Source: Marinithermofilum abyssi
Lineage (GTDB): Bacteria > Bacillota > Bacilli > Thermoactinomycetales > DSM-45169
Length of the DNA: 64,000 nt
Assembly (NCBI RefSeq): GCF_014641195.1
Contig: NZ_BMHQ01000006.1
Location: forward strand, 62,001 to 126,000
Reading direction: 5' to 3'
Shown: positions 9,602 through 19,029 of the stretch, piece after piece
Layout: every line of letters begins with the position of its first letter
Numbering within the stretch: the stretch's first letter is position 1
Notes under the pieces: model-generated
Seen by the model: the letters and a program-made list of their open reading frames with translations, nothing else
Database searches by the model: none
Told to the model about the DNA's origin: nothing
Translations under genes and position numbers: made by a program

Positions 9602-9871
9602 TGACTGGGTGATAAAAAGCTTTTTTGTAAGGGTTTTCAATAGTTGTCAGGGTGCTTTAAACTGCGACAGGACTAGGGATTTGTCCTATTTTATCCTTTT
9701 TTTATCATTTATCAGCTGACGGAAATAAACAAGGATACCGGTAAGAAAGAGGATTCAATGGATCAGAGATTTCGTAGGAAATAATGGGGAAATGGGGATC
9801 CGGAGAAAAGCGTGTGGGATTGCCTGTCCCTCCCGCAGATACGGAAGATATTGAAAAATGAAAAAAGGGGC
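9602..9871. other. Intergenic stretch between marR and ilvD
   Basis: An AT-rich intergenic stretch between the divergent promoters of marR and ilvD. I see no gene, hairpin terminator or repeat in it. Confidence 0.6.
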
Positions 9872-9900
9872 GTGACAATTGTTAAAATCTATTATACACT
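9872..9900 (+). promoter_or_regulatory. Probable ilvD promoter
   Basis: GTGACA at 9872-9877, spacer 17, TACACT at 9895-9900; 45 nt before the ilvD start. Confidence 0.5.
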
Positions 9901-9945
9901 GGTTGGCAATATCGCCAAGGGGTAAAACATAAGGAGGGGCATACC

Positions 9946-11637
9946 ATGACAGTCGATACCCAACAAGATTTGCGCATCAGAAGCCACGTGATCAGTGAAG
10001 GGGCCAATCGTGCTCCCAACCGTGCGATGTTGCGCTCCGTCGGCTTTACGGATGAAGATTTTCAAAAGCCGATGATCGGGGTGGCCAGCACATGGAGCGA
10101 AGTGACACCTTGCAATATGCACATCGACCGGCTGGCTGCCAGTGCCAAAGAAGGAGCCAAGGCAGGCGGGGGAGCACCGCTGGTGTTTAACACGATCACC
10201 GTTTCCGACGGGATCTCCATGGGTCATGAAGGCATGCGGTATTCCCTGCCGAGCCGGGAGGTGATTGCAGACTCCATCGAGACGGTAGTCGGTGCGGAAA
10301 GGCTGGACGGCTTTGTGGCCATTGGCGGCTGCGACAAAAATATGCCCGGGTGTATGATGGCCATTGGCCGCTCGGAAGTGCCAGCCGTGTTTGTGTATGG
10401 TGGAACGATCCAGCCGGGCCGGTTAAACGGCAAAGATATCGATATCGTGTCCGCCTTTGAAGGTGTGGGTCAATACAACAAAGGGGACATCGACCGGAGT
10501 GAACTGCACCAGATCGAGTGCCATGCTTGTCCAGGGGCCGGATCCTGCGGCGGCATGTACACGGCCAATACCATGGCTTCGGCGATTGAAGCGATGGGTA
10601 TGAGCTTGCCCGGCAGTTCCTCCAACCCCGCCGAAACCGAGGCCAAACTGGAAGACTGCCGAAAAGCGGGAGAAGCTGTTGTCCGGCTGCTTGAAAAAGG
10701 CATTTATCCCAAGGACATCATGACCAAAAAAGCGTTTGAAAACGCGATTACCGTGGTGATGGCCCTGGGCGGCTCCACCAATGCGATTCTGCATTTGTTG
10801 GCGATCGCCCGTTCCGTCGATGTGGATCTGACCATAGACGATTTTGAGCGGATCCGGCAGCGGGTGCCGCACATTGCCGATTTGAAGCCCAGCGGTCGCT
10901 TTGTCATGAAGGACCTCTGTGAAGCTGGGGGCGTTCCTGCGGTGATGAAACGGCTGTTGGAGGCCGGATTGCTGCATGGAGATTGCCTGACAGTGACCGG
11001 CAAAACGCTGGCGGAAAACCTGGCTGAGTGGCCGGAGCTGAAAGAAGGGCAAGAGGTAATCCGTCCGCTGGATCAACCGTTCCGGGAGACGGGTCCGCTG
11101 GTCATCCTGAAAGGAAACTTGGCACCGGAAGGAGCGGTGGCCAAAGTGTCCGGTCTGAAAGTAAAACGGATTACCGGTCCTGCCCGGGTTTTTGACACGG
11201 AAGAGGAAGCGACGGAAGCGGTGCTGTCCAATCGGGTGAAAGCAGGAGATGTGGTGGTTATTCGGTATGAAGGGCCCAAAGGAGGACCCGGCATGCCGGA
11301 GATGCTGTCCATTACCGGGATTTTGGTCGGTAAAGGCTTGGGAGAAAAGGTGGGCCTCATCACAGACGGCCGTTTTTCCGGGGGATCTCATGGATTGGTC
11401 GTAGGCCATGTGGCACCCGAAGCCCAGGTTGGCGGACCGATTGCTCTGCTTCGGGAAGGAGATAAGATCACGATCGACAGCGAGAAACGGGAACTTTCCG
11501 TCGATTTGTCGGAAGAAGAACTGGAAAAGCGGAGACGAGCTTGGGTAGCTCCGCCGCTGCCCCGTTCCAAAGGCGTCCTGGCCAAATATGCCCGGTTGGT
11601 TTCCTCCGCTTCGGAAGGAGCCATCACGGATTATTAA
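9946..11637 (+). CDS. ilvD: Dihydroxy-acid dehydratase
   Basis: Converts 2,3-dihydroxy-isovalerate and the isoleucine precursor to their 2-keto acids, the third step of branched-chain amino acid synthesis. 563 residues, standard for the bacterial enzyme. The iron-sulphur ligands are visible in [10 protein letters not shown] and [14 protein letters not shown], and the C-terminal domain carries [15 protein letters not shown]. It has AAGGAGGGG before ATG 9946 and its own probable promoter. It is not behind the tandem riboswitch leader, which starts after it, unless read-through occurs; no clear terminator separates them. Confidence 0.97.
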   Translation: MTVDTQQDLRIRSHVISEGANRAPNRAMLRSVGFTDEDFQKPMIGVASTWSEVTPCNMHIDRLAASAKEGAKAGGGAPLVFNTITVSDGISMGHEGMRYSLPSREVIADSIETVVGAERLDGFVAIGGCDKNMPGCMMAIGRSEVPAVFVYGGTIQPGRLNGKDIDIVSAFEGVGQYNKGDIDRSELHQIECHACPGAGSCGGMYTANTMASAIEAMGMSLPGSSSNPAETEAKLEDCRKAGEAVVRLLEKGIYPKDIMTKKAFENAITVVMALGGSTNAILHLLAIARSVDVDLTIDDFERIRQRVPHIADLKPSGRFVMKDLCEAGGVPAVMKRLLEAGLLHGDCLTVTGKTLAENLAEWPELKEGQEVIRPLDQPFRETGPLVILKGNLAPEGAVAKVSGLKVKRITGPARVFDTEEEATEAVLSNRVKAGDVVVIRYEGPKGGPGMPEMLSITGILVGKGLGEKVGLITDGRFSGGSHGLVVGHVAPEAQVGGPIALLREGDKITIDSEKRELSVDLSEEELEKRRRAWVAPPLPRSKGVLAKYARLVSSASEGAITDY

Positions 11638-11662
11638 CATTTTGTTAAATGCAAAAAATCGG

Positions 11663-11690
11663 TTGACATCGCTTGTGAAGAGAGTATAAT
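11663..11690 (+). promoter_or_regulatory. ilvB operon promoter
   Basis: TTGACA at 11663-11668 and TATAAT at 11685-11690, spacer 16. It drives a leader of roughly 560 nt. Confidence 0.8.
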
Positions 11691-11737
11691 AGCATCTAAA
11701 TCATTCAACAATTCATCCAAGTGTTACTTTTGGTGGG

Positions 11738-11893
11738 AGGGTGTCTAGGGTTCCGCCCGAAGATTTCGGGGATTGCGACCGAGTGACACCAGCACCGCGT
11801 AAGGCGGTGTACACCGTGAGGATAAAAGCCTCTGCGGCAGGTCCCTATCTTGTTCAAGTCGGAACAGGGAGACGTATGCCTTAGAGGCTTTTT
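11738..11893 (+). promoter_or_regulatory. ykkC-type riboswitch, probable ppGpp class, with terminator
   Basis: The aptamer shows the ykkC conserved blocks: CTAGGGTTCCG at 11745-11755, GACCGAGTGACACC near 11777, and ACACCGTGAGGATAAAAGCC at 11811-11830. Downstream, 11877-11893 (TGCCTTAGAGGCTTTTT) is complementary to the aptamer 3' edge at 11822-11838, so terminator and aptamer exclude each other, the layout of an ON switch. ykkC subclasses sense guanidine, ppGpp or PRPP; the branched-chain amino acid genes downstream point to the ppGpp class by established genomic association. Ligand is inferred, class is clear. Confidence 0.85.
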
Positions 11894-11924
11894 CAATTCC
11901 GTTGGAGACAAGTGGATAATCAAG

Positions 11925-12235
11925 GCTAAGAAGAGGACTTGCGCCGACATCGACCCGTCTCACAGAGAGTTCCGGCACGGCTGAGACCGGAATGGCGGAA
12001 TGGCGGCGTTCTCACCTCGGAGCTGAGCGTTGAAAGGCGAAAGCCGAGTAGATCGCTTCCGGAAGTCACCGTTATCGATGAGAGTGCCCGGAATCCCGGC
12101 GCACTCGCCGAGGCCGTTCACCGCGAGGGAACGGTGAAGTTGGGTGGTACCGCGAACCTTTCGCCCCAATCGTTACCGAAAGAGTGTCTCAAACGAGAGA
12201 TGCCTTTGGACAGGTTGGAAGCGAAAGGTTTTTCA
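11925..12235 (+). promoter_or_regulatory. T-box leader of ilvB operon (probable tRNA-Leu)
   Basis: The T-box core GGGTGGTACCGCG is at 12142-12154. Its terminator pairs ACCTTTCGC (12156-12164) with GCGAAAGGT (12221-12229), then T-run. Stem I features include the AGAGAG bulge near 11962. Two CTC (Leu) triplets at 12011 and 12016 sit where the specifier is expected. The T-box follows directly after the riboswitch, so the operon must pass two terminators. Confidence 0.9.
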
Positions 12236-12263
12236 TTTTATCAGAGAGGGAGGTTCGCTTGTC

Positions 12264-14009
12264 ATGCCAGATACGGCGACGATGGAAAAAATGGCGGAGC
12301 GCCTGGCGGAGGCGAAGGGTGAGAAAAAGGAGTTTAGCGGTTCAGAAATATTGTTGTTGAGTTTGTTGAAAGAGGGAGTGGAATGCGTCTTTGGTTACCC
12401 GGGCGGAGCGGTGCTGCCCATCTATGATTCACTGTATTCGGGCTCCCTTCGGCATGTGCTGGCCCGTCACGAGCAGGGAGCCATTCACGCGGCCGACGGG
12501 TATGCCCGGGCAACAGGGAGAGCAGGGGTAGTCATTGCCACTTCGGGTCCCGGAGCGACCAACTTGGTGACAGGGATCGCCAACGCGCAAATGGATTCCA
12601 TCCCGCTGGTGTGTATCACGGGAAATGTCGCGCAAAGCCTGATCGGAACCGATGCGTTCCAGGAAGCGGACATTATGGGAATCACCATGCCCATCACGAA
12701 ACACAGCTATTTTGTCAGCGATGTGAACGATATCCCCCGTGTGGTGAAAGAAGCGTTTCACATCGCGACGACGGGGCGTCCCGGTCCCGTCTTGATCGAT
12801 ATCCCGAAAGATGTATCCAATGCCAAGGCGCCCTTCCATTATCCTGAAACGGTATCCATCCGGGGATATCAGCCCCACTGCGATCCGCATCCGATTCAGG
12901 TGCAACGGCTTCACCAAGCAGTAAGGGAAGCGAAAAAGCCGGTCATTCTCGCGGGCGGCGGCGTGGTGACAGCAGGGGCGGAAGAAGAGTTGATCGCCTT
13001 TGCGGAACAGGCTCGTATCCCGGTGACCACCACCTTGATGGGGCTGGGCGGATTTTCAGGGGAACATCCGCTGTGGCTGGGAATGCCGGGGATGCACGGC
13101 ACCTATGCTGCCAACCATGCTTTGCTGGAATGTGATTTGCTAATCGGGATCGGGGCCCGTTTTGACGACCGGGTAACGATGGGACGGCTCGATAAGTTTG
13201 CTACGGGTGCCAAGATCGTCCACATCGATATTGACCCGGCGGAAATCGGCAAAAACGTCGACACCTTTATTCCGATTGTGGGAGATGTCCGGAAGGTGCT
13301 GCAGGCAGCCAACCGAGGAGTTCCCTGCAGCCAGTCGGAAGAATGGCTGCAGCAAACAGCAGAGTGGAAAAAACGGTATCCCTTAAAATTCCAAGATTCC
13401 GAAGAATCTGTGAAGCCCCAGTGGGTGATTCGCCACCTGTATGAAACCACTCACGGGAAAGCGATTGTTACAACGGATGTCGGACAGCATCAAATGTGGG
13501 TAGCGCAATACTTTCAATTTGCCAAGCCCCGGTCTTTTATCAGCTCCGGCGGTTTGGGCGCGATGGGATTCGGATTCCCCTCGGCGCTTGGGGCGCAGCT
13601 GGCCCGGCCGGACGAAACCGTCATTTGCGTGACAGGGGACGGGGGATTCCAGATGACCAACCAGGAGCTGGCCGTGGCCGCACTGATGAACATTCCGGTG
13701 AAAACCGTCATCATCAATAACCGTTGTCTCGGAATGGTGCGCCAGTGGCAGGAGGTCTTTTATCAAGAGCGATATAGCGAAGTGGACCTCACCGCCAGCC
13801 CGGATTACGTCAAACTGGCAGAAGCCTACGGGGTAAAAGGATTCCGCGCCAAGACGAAAGAGGAAGTCGTTCAGGTTTGGAAGGAAGCAATGAGCCATCC
13901 GGGGCCTGTGGTTCTCGATATCTGGGTAACCCCCGAGGAAAATGTATACCCCATGGTGGCTCCCGGCAGCGGATTGGATGAGATGATCATGGGAGATGAA
14001 AAGCAATGA
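12264..14009 (+). CDS. ilvB: Acetolactate synthase, large (catalytic) subunit
   Basis: Thiamine-diphosphate enzyme joining pyruvate with pyruvate or 2-oxobutyrate, the first committed step of branched-chain amino acid synthesis. 581 residues. N-terminal domain has [15 protein letters not shown] and the catalytic Glu in [15 protein letters not shown]; the C-terminal diphosphate-binding motif is [18 protein letters not shown] take ATG 12264, with GAGGGAGG about 10 nt before. Another start at 12144 in frame would overlap the T-box and is rejected. It forms the head of ilvB-ilvH-ilvC-leuA-leuB, overlapping ilvH by 4 nt. Confidence 0.97.
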   Translation: MPDTATMEKMAERLAEAKGEKKEFSGSEILLLSLLKEGVECVFGYPGGAVLPIYDSLYSGSLRHVLARHEQGAIHAADGYARATGRAGVVIATSGPGATNLVTGIANAQMDSIPLVCITGNVAQSLIGTDAFQEADIMGITMPITKHSYFVSDVNDIPRVVKEAFHIATTGRPGPVLIDIPKDVSNAKAPFHYPETVSIRGYQPHCDPHPIQVQRLHQAVREAKKPVILAGGGVVTAGAEEELIAFAEQARIPVTTTLMGLGGFSGEHPLWLGMPGMHGTYAANHALLECDLLIGIGARFDDRVTMGRLDKFATGAKIVHIDIDPAEIGKNVDTFIPIVGDVRKVLQAANRGVPCSQSEEWLQQTAEWKKRYPLKFQDSEESVKPQWVIRHLYETTHGKAIVTTDVGQHQMWVAQYFQFAKPRSFISSGGLGAMGFGFPSALGAQLARPDETVICVTGDGGFQMTNQELAVAALMNIPVKTVIINNRCLGMVRQWQEVFYQERYSEVDLTASPDYVKLAEAYGVKGFRAKTKEEVVQVWKEAMSHPGPVVLDIWVTPEENVYPMVAPGSGLDEMIMGDEKQ

Positions 14010-14497
14010 GACACATTATTTCGGTGTTGGTGAATGATCAGCCGCGGGTGCTGGCCCGGGTGGCCAATCTGCTCGGGCGTCGCAACTTCAACATTGAGAG
14101 CATCAGTGTCGGAGAATCGGAGGAGCCGGGTTTATCCCGCATGGTGATCGTTACCAATGGGGATGAACGCATGATGGAACAAGTGTCCAAACAGCTCCAC
14201 AAGCTGGTGGATGTCATCAAGGTGCAGGATTTGAGTGAGCATCCGTCAGTAGCCCGGGAGCTTCTCCTGGTCAAGGTGGAGGCGGGGCCGTCCGTCCGGC
14301 ATGAGATCAGCGGGATTGTGGAACCCTTCCGGGCGTCGGTGGTGGATGTAGGGCCTCACTCGATGATGGTGCAAGCCACCGGAGAGCGAAGCAAACTGGA
14401 TGCCTTGCTGGAGCTGCTTCGTCCCTACGGCATTAAGGAAATGGCCCGTACTGGCGTAACCGCCCTTTCTCGGAGTGTGGCCCGGGCGGGAGTGTAA
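14006..14497 (+). CDS. ilvH: Acetolactate synthase, small (regulatory) subunit
   Basis: Regulatory partner of IlvB, conferring valine feedback inhibition and full activity. 163 residues with an N-terminal ACT domain ([18 protein letters not shown], then [12 protein letters not shown]) and the typical C-terminal half. ATGA overlap with ilvB indicates translational coupling. A 160-nt gap with no clear terminator separates it from ilvC. Confidence 0.96.
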   Translation: MRHIISVLVNDQPRVLARVANLLGRRNFNIESISVGESEEPGLSRMVIVTNGDERMMEQVSKQLHKLVDVIKVQDLSEHPSVARELLLVKVEAGPSVRHEISGIVEPFRASVVDVGPHSMMVQATGERSKLDALLELLRPYGIKEMARTGVTALSRSVARAGV

Positions 14498-14658
14498 AGC
14501 CGTTTGGCAGAAACCTGCTGAACAGGCGCGAAGCATCTATTGTGAGTAGAAATCTCAAAATGGAAGGAACCGTTTCGTTTTTCTGATTTGACTGGCAAGA
14601 AAATGAGAGGGGAAAACGACGGACCGAGTAATCCGAAAATCCTGAGGAGGAATGATTG

Positions 14659-15672
14659 ATGGCCAAAAAATTTTACGAAAAAGATGCAGATCTGGGTTAC
14701 CTGAAAGGAAAAACCGTAGCCGTTGTGGGATATGGCAGCCAGGGACACGCTCAGGCGCAAAACCTGCGGGAGAGCGGAGTCGAGGTAATCGTCGGTCTGC
14801 GTAAGGGCAAGTCCTGGGAACAAGCGGAGAAAGACGGTTTTGCTGTCTACACGGTAGACCAGGCGGTAAAACGGGCAGATGTGGTGCAGCTCTTGATGCC
14901 GGACGAAGTGCAGGCCAAAGTGTACCGAGAGCAGGTGCGACCCCATCTCAAATCCGGTGCGGCCCTCTTTTTCTCCCACGGTTTCAACATCCACTTCGGA
15001 CAGATCGTGCCGCCGGAGGATGTGGATGTGGTCTTGGTGGCACCGAAAGGGCCGGGCCATCTGGTGCGCCGGGTGTATGAGGAAGGGTTTGGCGTCCCGG
15101 GCTTGATCGCTGTCCATCAGGATGCCACCGGACAGGCGAAGGAACTGGGGCTGGCTTATGCCAAAGGAATCGGAGCCACCCGGGCCGGGGTGATCGAAAC
15201 CACCTTCAAAGAAGAGACGGAAACGGATCTCTTCGGCGAGCAGGCTGTGCTGTGCGGCGGAGTGAGCGAACTGGTGAAGGCCGGCTTCGAAACCCTGACC
15301 GAAGCGGGGTATCAGCCGGAGATCGCGTACTTTGAGTGTCTCCATGAATTGAAACTGATTGTTGATCTGATGTACGAAGGTGGTTTGAAAGGGATGCGCT
15401 ACTCCATCAGTGACACAGCGGAGTTCGGCGACTATGTGAGCGGCAAACGCGTGATCGGGGAAGCTTCCCGTGAAGCGATGAAACAAGTGTTGAAAGAGAT
15501 TCAGGACGGTACTTTCGCCAACCGCTGGATCCGGGAAAATGAAGAAGGCCGGCCGGAATTTAACCGGATCGCGGAAGAGGAAAAGGCTCACTCCCTCGAA
15601 ACCACCGGGGAAGAACTGCGGAAAACGATGGCCTGGATCAACAAGGGTGCCAAAGAATCCGTCACCCAATGA
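14659..15672 (+). CDS. ilvC: Ketol-acid reductoisomerase
   Basis: Mg2+- and NADPH-dependent enzyme that isomerises and reduces acetolactate, the second step of the pathway. 337 residues, the short class I form. The N-terminal Rossmann motif [13 protein letters not shown] is at about residue 25, and the C-terminal knotted domain carries the acidic metal ligands ([24 protein letters not shown]). AGGAGG at 14645-14650 selects ATG 14659 rather than the TTG three bases earlier. Confidence 0.97.
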   Translation: MAKKFYEKDADLGYLKGKTVAVVGYGSQGHAQAQNLRESGVEVIVGLRKGKSWEQAEKDGFAVYTVDQAVKRADVVQLLMPDEVQAKVYREQVRPHLKSGAALFFSHGFNIHFGQIVPPEDVDVVLVAPKGPGHLVRRVYEEGFGVPGLIAVHQDATGQAKELGLAYAKGIGATRAGVIETTFKEETETDLFGEQAVLCGGVSELVKAGFETLTEAGYQPEIAYFECLHELKLIVDLMYEGGLKGMRYSISDTAEFGDYVSGKRVIGEASREAMKQVLKEIQDGTFANRWIRENEEGRPEFNRIAEEEKAHSLETTGEELRKTMAWINKGAKESVTQ

Positions 15673-15696
15673 ATAAGTGAAAGGGAGGCAGCGGCT

Positions 15697-17256
15697 ATGC
15701 GTACGGTACAGTTTTTTGACACCACCCTGCGGGACGGGGAACAATCTCCGGGAGTCAATCTGAGCACCGGGGAGAAAGTGGAGATCGCCCTCCAGCTGGA
15801 AAAGCTGGGCGTTCATGTGATCGAGGCTGGATTTGCCGCTTCCTCCCCCGGAGATTTTCAATCCGTGCAGGCGGTGGGCCGGGCTGTGAAAAAACCGGTG
15901 GTGGTTACCCTCGCCCGCGCGGTGGAAAAGGACATCGAAGCAGCCTGGGAGGCGCTGAAGGATGCGGAACACCCGGGGATTCACATTTTCTTGGCAACAT
16001 CGCCGATTCACCGCAAGTACAAGTTGAATATGACCAAAGAGCAAGTGCTGGAGCGGGCGGAATATGCCGTCCGCCTGGCCAAAAAGAATTTCCCCCATGT
16101 GGAATTTTCCACCGAAGATGGGGGCCGGACGGAGAAAGAGTTTTTGGCCCAAGTGGCTGAGCGGGTGATTGAAGCCGGGGCGGACGTGTTGAACATCCCG
16201 GATACCGTCGGTTATATGACGCCGGAGGAATATGCGGGGATCTTCCGCTATTTGAAACAGCATGTTCCCAACATCGACCGAGTCCGTTTAAGCGCCCATT
16301 GTCATGACGATCTGGGGATGGCGGTGGCCAACTCCCTCGCAGCGATCGAAGCCGGGGTGGAACAGGTAGAAGGCACCATCAACGGCATTGGTGAACGGGC
16401 GGGGAACGCCGCTCTGGAAGAGATTGCGATGGCTCTGAAGACCCGGGAATCCTACTATCAGGTACAGACGGATCTGGAATTAAAAGAAATCGCGAAAACG
16501 AGCCGGATGGTCAGCAAACTGACGGGGATGCTGGTTCCCGGGAACAAAGCGGTGGTCGGTGCCAATGCCTTTGCCCACGAAGCCGGTATCCATCAGGACG
16601 GCATGCTGAAAAACCGCTCCACCTACGAGATTATGTCTCCTGAAACGGTGGGACAGACCGCCAGCCAACTGGTGATGGGGAAACATTCGGGGCGGCACGC
16701 TTTTCGCGACAAATTGACCCAGATGGGGTATCAACTCAACGATGAGCAAATCAATCAGTTGTTTATCCGGTTTAAAGAGTTGACGGACCGGAAAAAGCGA
16801 ATTGAGGATGAAGATCTGATCTCCTTGGTGGAAGAAAAGTGGGGCGAATCCCAGGAGGTTCTCACTTTTGAAGCCGTCCATCTTTCTTACAGCAGCCAGC
16901 TTCTCCCCACCGCATCGATCCGTATCCGTGATGCGCGGGATGGGCAGGTAAAAGAAGAAGCTGCCTGCGGCAACGGATCGGTGGATGCGATATTCAAGGC
17001 GGTAGACCGGGTTGTCGGAGAGTCGATGGAGCTGGTGGATTACAAGATTCACTCGGTTACCCATGGCACCGATGCGCTGGGCGAAGTCTATGTTCGTCTC
17101 CGTCAAGGAGACGTCACCGTTCAAGGGCGCGGCGTCAGTACCGATGTACTGGAAGCCAGTGCACGGGCTTACGTCAACGCGGTGAATCGGGTACTTCTCC
17201 GTCGGGACAGCCGCCAGGAACAGTTGAAGAAGGAATTGACTCCTGCCGGCTCGTGA
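15697..17256 (+). CDS. leuA: 2-Isopropylmalate synthase
   Basis: Condenses acetyl-CoA with 2-ketoisovalerate, the first step specific to leucine. 519 residues. The TIM-barrel has DTTLRDGEQSPGV at the N-terminus, the metal site in SAHCHDDLGMAVANS, and NAFAHEAGIHQDG. The C-terminal LeuA allosteric domain (from about 385) is present, so feedback by leucine is expected. 24 nt after ilvC and in the same operon. The next gene is 270 nt away, with a repeat copy in between. Confidence 0.97.
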   Translation: MRTVQFFDTTLRDGEQSPGVNLSTGEKVEIALQLEKLGVHVIEAGFAASSPGDFQSVQAVGRAVKKPVVVTLARAVEKDIEAAWEALKDAEHPGIHIFLATSPIHRKYKLNMTKEQVLERAEYAVRLAKKNFPHVEFSTEDGGRTEKEFLAQVAERVIEAGADVLNIPDTVGYMTPEEYAGIFRYLKQHVPNIDRVRLSAHCHDDLGMAVANSLAAIEAGVEQVEGTINGIGERAGNAALEEIAMALKTRESYYQVQTDLELKEIAKTSRMVSKLTGMLVPGNKAVVGANAFAHEAGIHQDGMLKNRSTYEIMSPETVGQTASQLVMGKHSGRHAFRDKLTQMGYQLNDEQINQLFIRFKELTDRKKRIEDEDLISLVEEKWGESQEVLTFEAVHLSYSSQLLPTASIRIRDARDGQVKEEAACGNGSVDAIFKAVDRVVGESMELVDYKIHSVTHGTDALGEVYVRLRQGDVTVQGRGVSTDVLEASARAYVNAVNRVLLRRDSRQEQLKKELTPAGS

Positions 17257-17286
17257 TAACACCGTTTTGTGACACAGCGAAGACAT

Positions 17287-17450
17287 TGCTGACAAGGTCC
17301 CTAACCTAGGAAGCAAAAAGTACTGCTGCCAATTTGAACGGTGTTACTCAAGTGGAGGCTATGTTGGTTAACGGGTGTGGCGGTACCGTTTTTCCCATCG
17401 AGCTCCTTTGACATCGGCAAGGGAGCGAGAGTGGAAAGCGACCCATCCAA
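17287..17450 (+). repeat. Dispersed structured repeat, degenerate copy F
   Basis: Starts TTGCTGACAAGG like copies C and E, then has TTTGAACGGTGTTACTCA, matching TTTGAACGACGTACTCA of copy C. Further on GCTCCTT (17402) pairs with AAGGGAGC (17419), like the third hairpin of the family. An AACACCGTT / AACGGTGTT pair (17258, 17337) frames its first part. It separates leuA from leuB inside the operon. Confidence 0.5.
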
Positions 17451-17529
17451 GGGATAAGGCTGATGTGGTGAGGGAGACACGGTAACGCCGAGCTCAGTTG
17501 GTCAAAGCAGAAAAAGGAGGGGTTGGACC

Positions 17530-18648
17530 ATGGCCAAAACCAAAAAAGTAGCGGTCCTTCCGGGGGACGGCATCGGTTTGGAAATCGTAGAGGAGGGGGT
17601 GAAGGTCCTTAAACAAGCAGGGGAGCAATTCGGTTATCACTTTGAAGTGGAGCATGCATTGATCGGAGGCGGTGCGATCGACCGCCTCGGCACACCGTTT
17701 CCGGAGGCAACCAATCAGTTGTGCCGGGAGTCGGATGCCGTTCTCCTCGGGGCGGTAGGCGGTCCGAAATGGGATCAAAACCCGCCGGAGCTGCGTCCGG
17801 AAAAGGCACTGTTCGATTTGCGGCAAGGACTGGGGCTCTACGCCAACTTGCGTCCTGCAAGTCTGTTTCCGGGTTTGGAGGGCAGCTCCACATTGCGTTC
17901 CGAAGTGCTGAAAGATGTGGACCTGTTGGTCGTGCGGGAGTTGACCGGCGGCATTTACTTTGGAGACAAGTGGACGGAAGAGAAGGAAGGCGGAGCCACA
18001 GCTACCGACACGTTGGTTTATCACGAATATGAGATCGAGCGGATCCTCCGGCGTGCCTTTGAACTGGCTCGGGGACGCAGACGAAAAGTCACCTCTGTCG
18101 ACAAGGCCAATGTGCTGGAAAGTTCCCGCCTGTGGCGCAAAGTGGCGAAGCGGGTGGCAAAGGATTATCCGGATGTGGAACTGGAACACATGCTGGTAGA
18201 CAATTGTGCCATGCAGATCATCCGTCGCCCCAAGGATTTCGACGTCATCGTAACGGAAAACATGTTTGGCGACATTTTGAGTGATGAGGCCGCCATCTTG
18301 ACAGGTTCCATCGGGCTGTTGCCATCTGCCAGCCTTGGAGAAGGGTCCCGCGGCCTGTATGAGCCGGTACACGGTTCCGCACCGGATATCGCGGGGCAAG
18401 GGGTGGCCAACCCCGCAGCCACCATCTTGTCGGTAGCGATGATGTTCCGTCACTCCTTCCATGACGAGGAAGCGGCCCGGGCCATCGAACAATCCGTTCG
18501 TCAGGTGCTGGCTGAAGGTGCCCGGACGGCTGACCTAGCAACCTCGGACGAACTTGCCCTGAGCACGGATCAATTCGGCGACTGGGTTGTGGAAGTGTTG
18601 AAGCAGCACAACCCGGACCCGTCCGTGCCGATCGATATGATGGTGTAA
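17530..18648 (+). CDS. leuB: 3-Isopropylmalate dehydrogenase
   Basis: NAD+-dependent oxidative decarboxylation of 3-isopropylmalate, the third leucine-specific step. 372 residues. Visible motifs are LTGGIYFG, the catalytic Lys/Asp regions around [16 protein letters not shown] and the substrate/metal region [25 protein letters not shown] precedes ATG 17530. The isomerase genes leuC and leuD, usually next in the operon, do not follow; a repeat copy and a terminator do. Confidence 0.97.
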   Translation: MAKTKKVAVLPGDGIGLEIVEEGVKVLKQAGEQFGYHFEVEHALIGGGAIDRLGTPFPEATNQLCRESDAVLLGAVGGPKWDQNPPELRPEKALFDLRQGLGLYANLRPASLFPGLEGSSTLRSEVLKDVDLLVVRELTGGIYFGDKWTEEKEGGATATDTLVYHEYEIERILRRAFELARGRRRKVTSVDKANVLESSRLWRKVAKRVAKDYPDVELEHMLVDNCAMQIIRRPKDFDVIVTENMFGDILSDEAAILTGSIGLLPSASLGEGSRGLYEPVHGSAPDIAGQGVANPAATILSVAMMFRHSFHDEEAARAIEQSVRQVLAEGARTADLATSDELALSTDQFGDWVVEVLKQHNPDPSVPIDMMV

Positions 18649-18688
18649 GGAAAAAGCCCGGTTCAGGATGATCTGAACCAGCCGAGTT

Positions 18689-18961
18689 ACTGACAAACTC
18701 GCTCTCGGAAAGAAGCACATCTCACAATAATACGAGCCATAGCGTGACCCAGAGGAAAGGGCTAGGGCACAACCTGTGCCCTATAAGTCCTTGGGCCTGG
18801 TGGGTTGCTCATAGTCTTTTCCTAATGGCTCGCACCTCGGTCATCGCACTTAGGGAGCACAATTCCTGCTCTTTGTCGCTTCGCTCCAAAGTCACGTGAT
18901 GTGTCGGAGCGGACAGAATCGCATCTGTGACGGCGGAAAGGGAGCGACGGCCAAAAGAGTG
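18689..18961 (+). repeat. Dispersed structured repeat, copy B
   Basis: Begins ACTGACAAA. The 3' half, from GGCTCGCACCTCGGTCATCG at 18827, matches copy D nearly base for base. Hairpins GAGCA/TGCTC (about 18855-18871) and CGCTCC/GGAGCG (18882-18911) are kept with changed but still pairing bases. The 5' half differs from C and D but shares ACGAGCCATAGCG with copy A. AAAGCCCGGTTC just before it (from 18653) and GAACCGGGCTTT just after it (from 19004) are perfect complements. Confidence 0.75.
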
Positions 18962-18990
18962 AAGCCATCATACAGGTTTGTCATTCATCT

Positions 18991-19020
18991 GCCCGGTTCT
19001 CATGAACCGGGCTTTATTTT
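18991..19020 (+). terminator. Terminator downstream of leuB and repeat B
   Basis: GCCCGGTTC / GAACCGGGC hairpin, loop TCAT, then TTTATTTT. It also faces the convergent Asp-box gene. Confidence 0.8.
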
Positions 19021-19029
19021 ATAAGTATC

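Noticed and set aside
12144-12263. Upstream extension of IlvB
   Set aside because: It starts within the T-box core and crosses the terminator; ATG 12264 has a proper ribosome site.
14425-16263. Long open frame (612 codons) antisense to ilvC and leuA
   Set aside because: It mirrors the codon pattern of two clear enzymes, has no ribosome site and no recognisable domain. The same applies to the 405-codon frame antisense to ilvD (10423-11640).
17340-17400. Possible third T-box before leuB (GGTGTGGCGGTACCG)
   Set aside because: It lacks the GGGTGGTACCGCG core order and a matching antiterminator; the stretch is better explained as a degenerate repeat copy.
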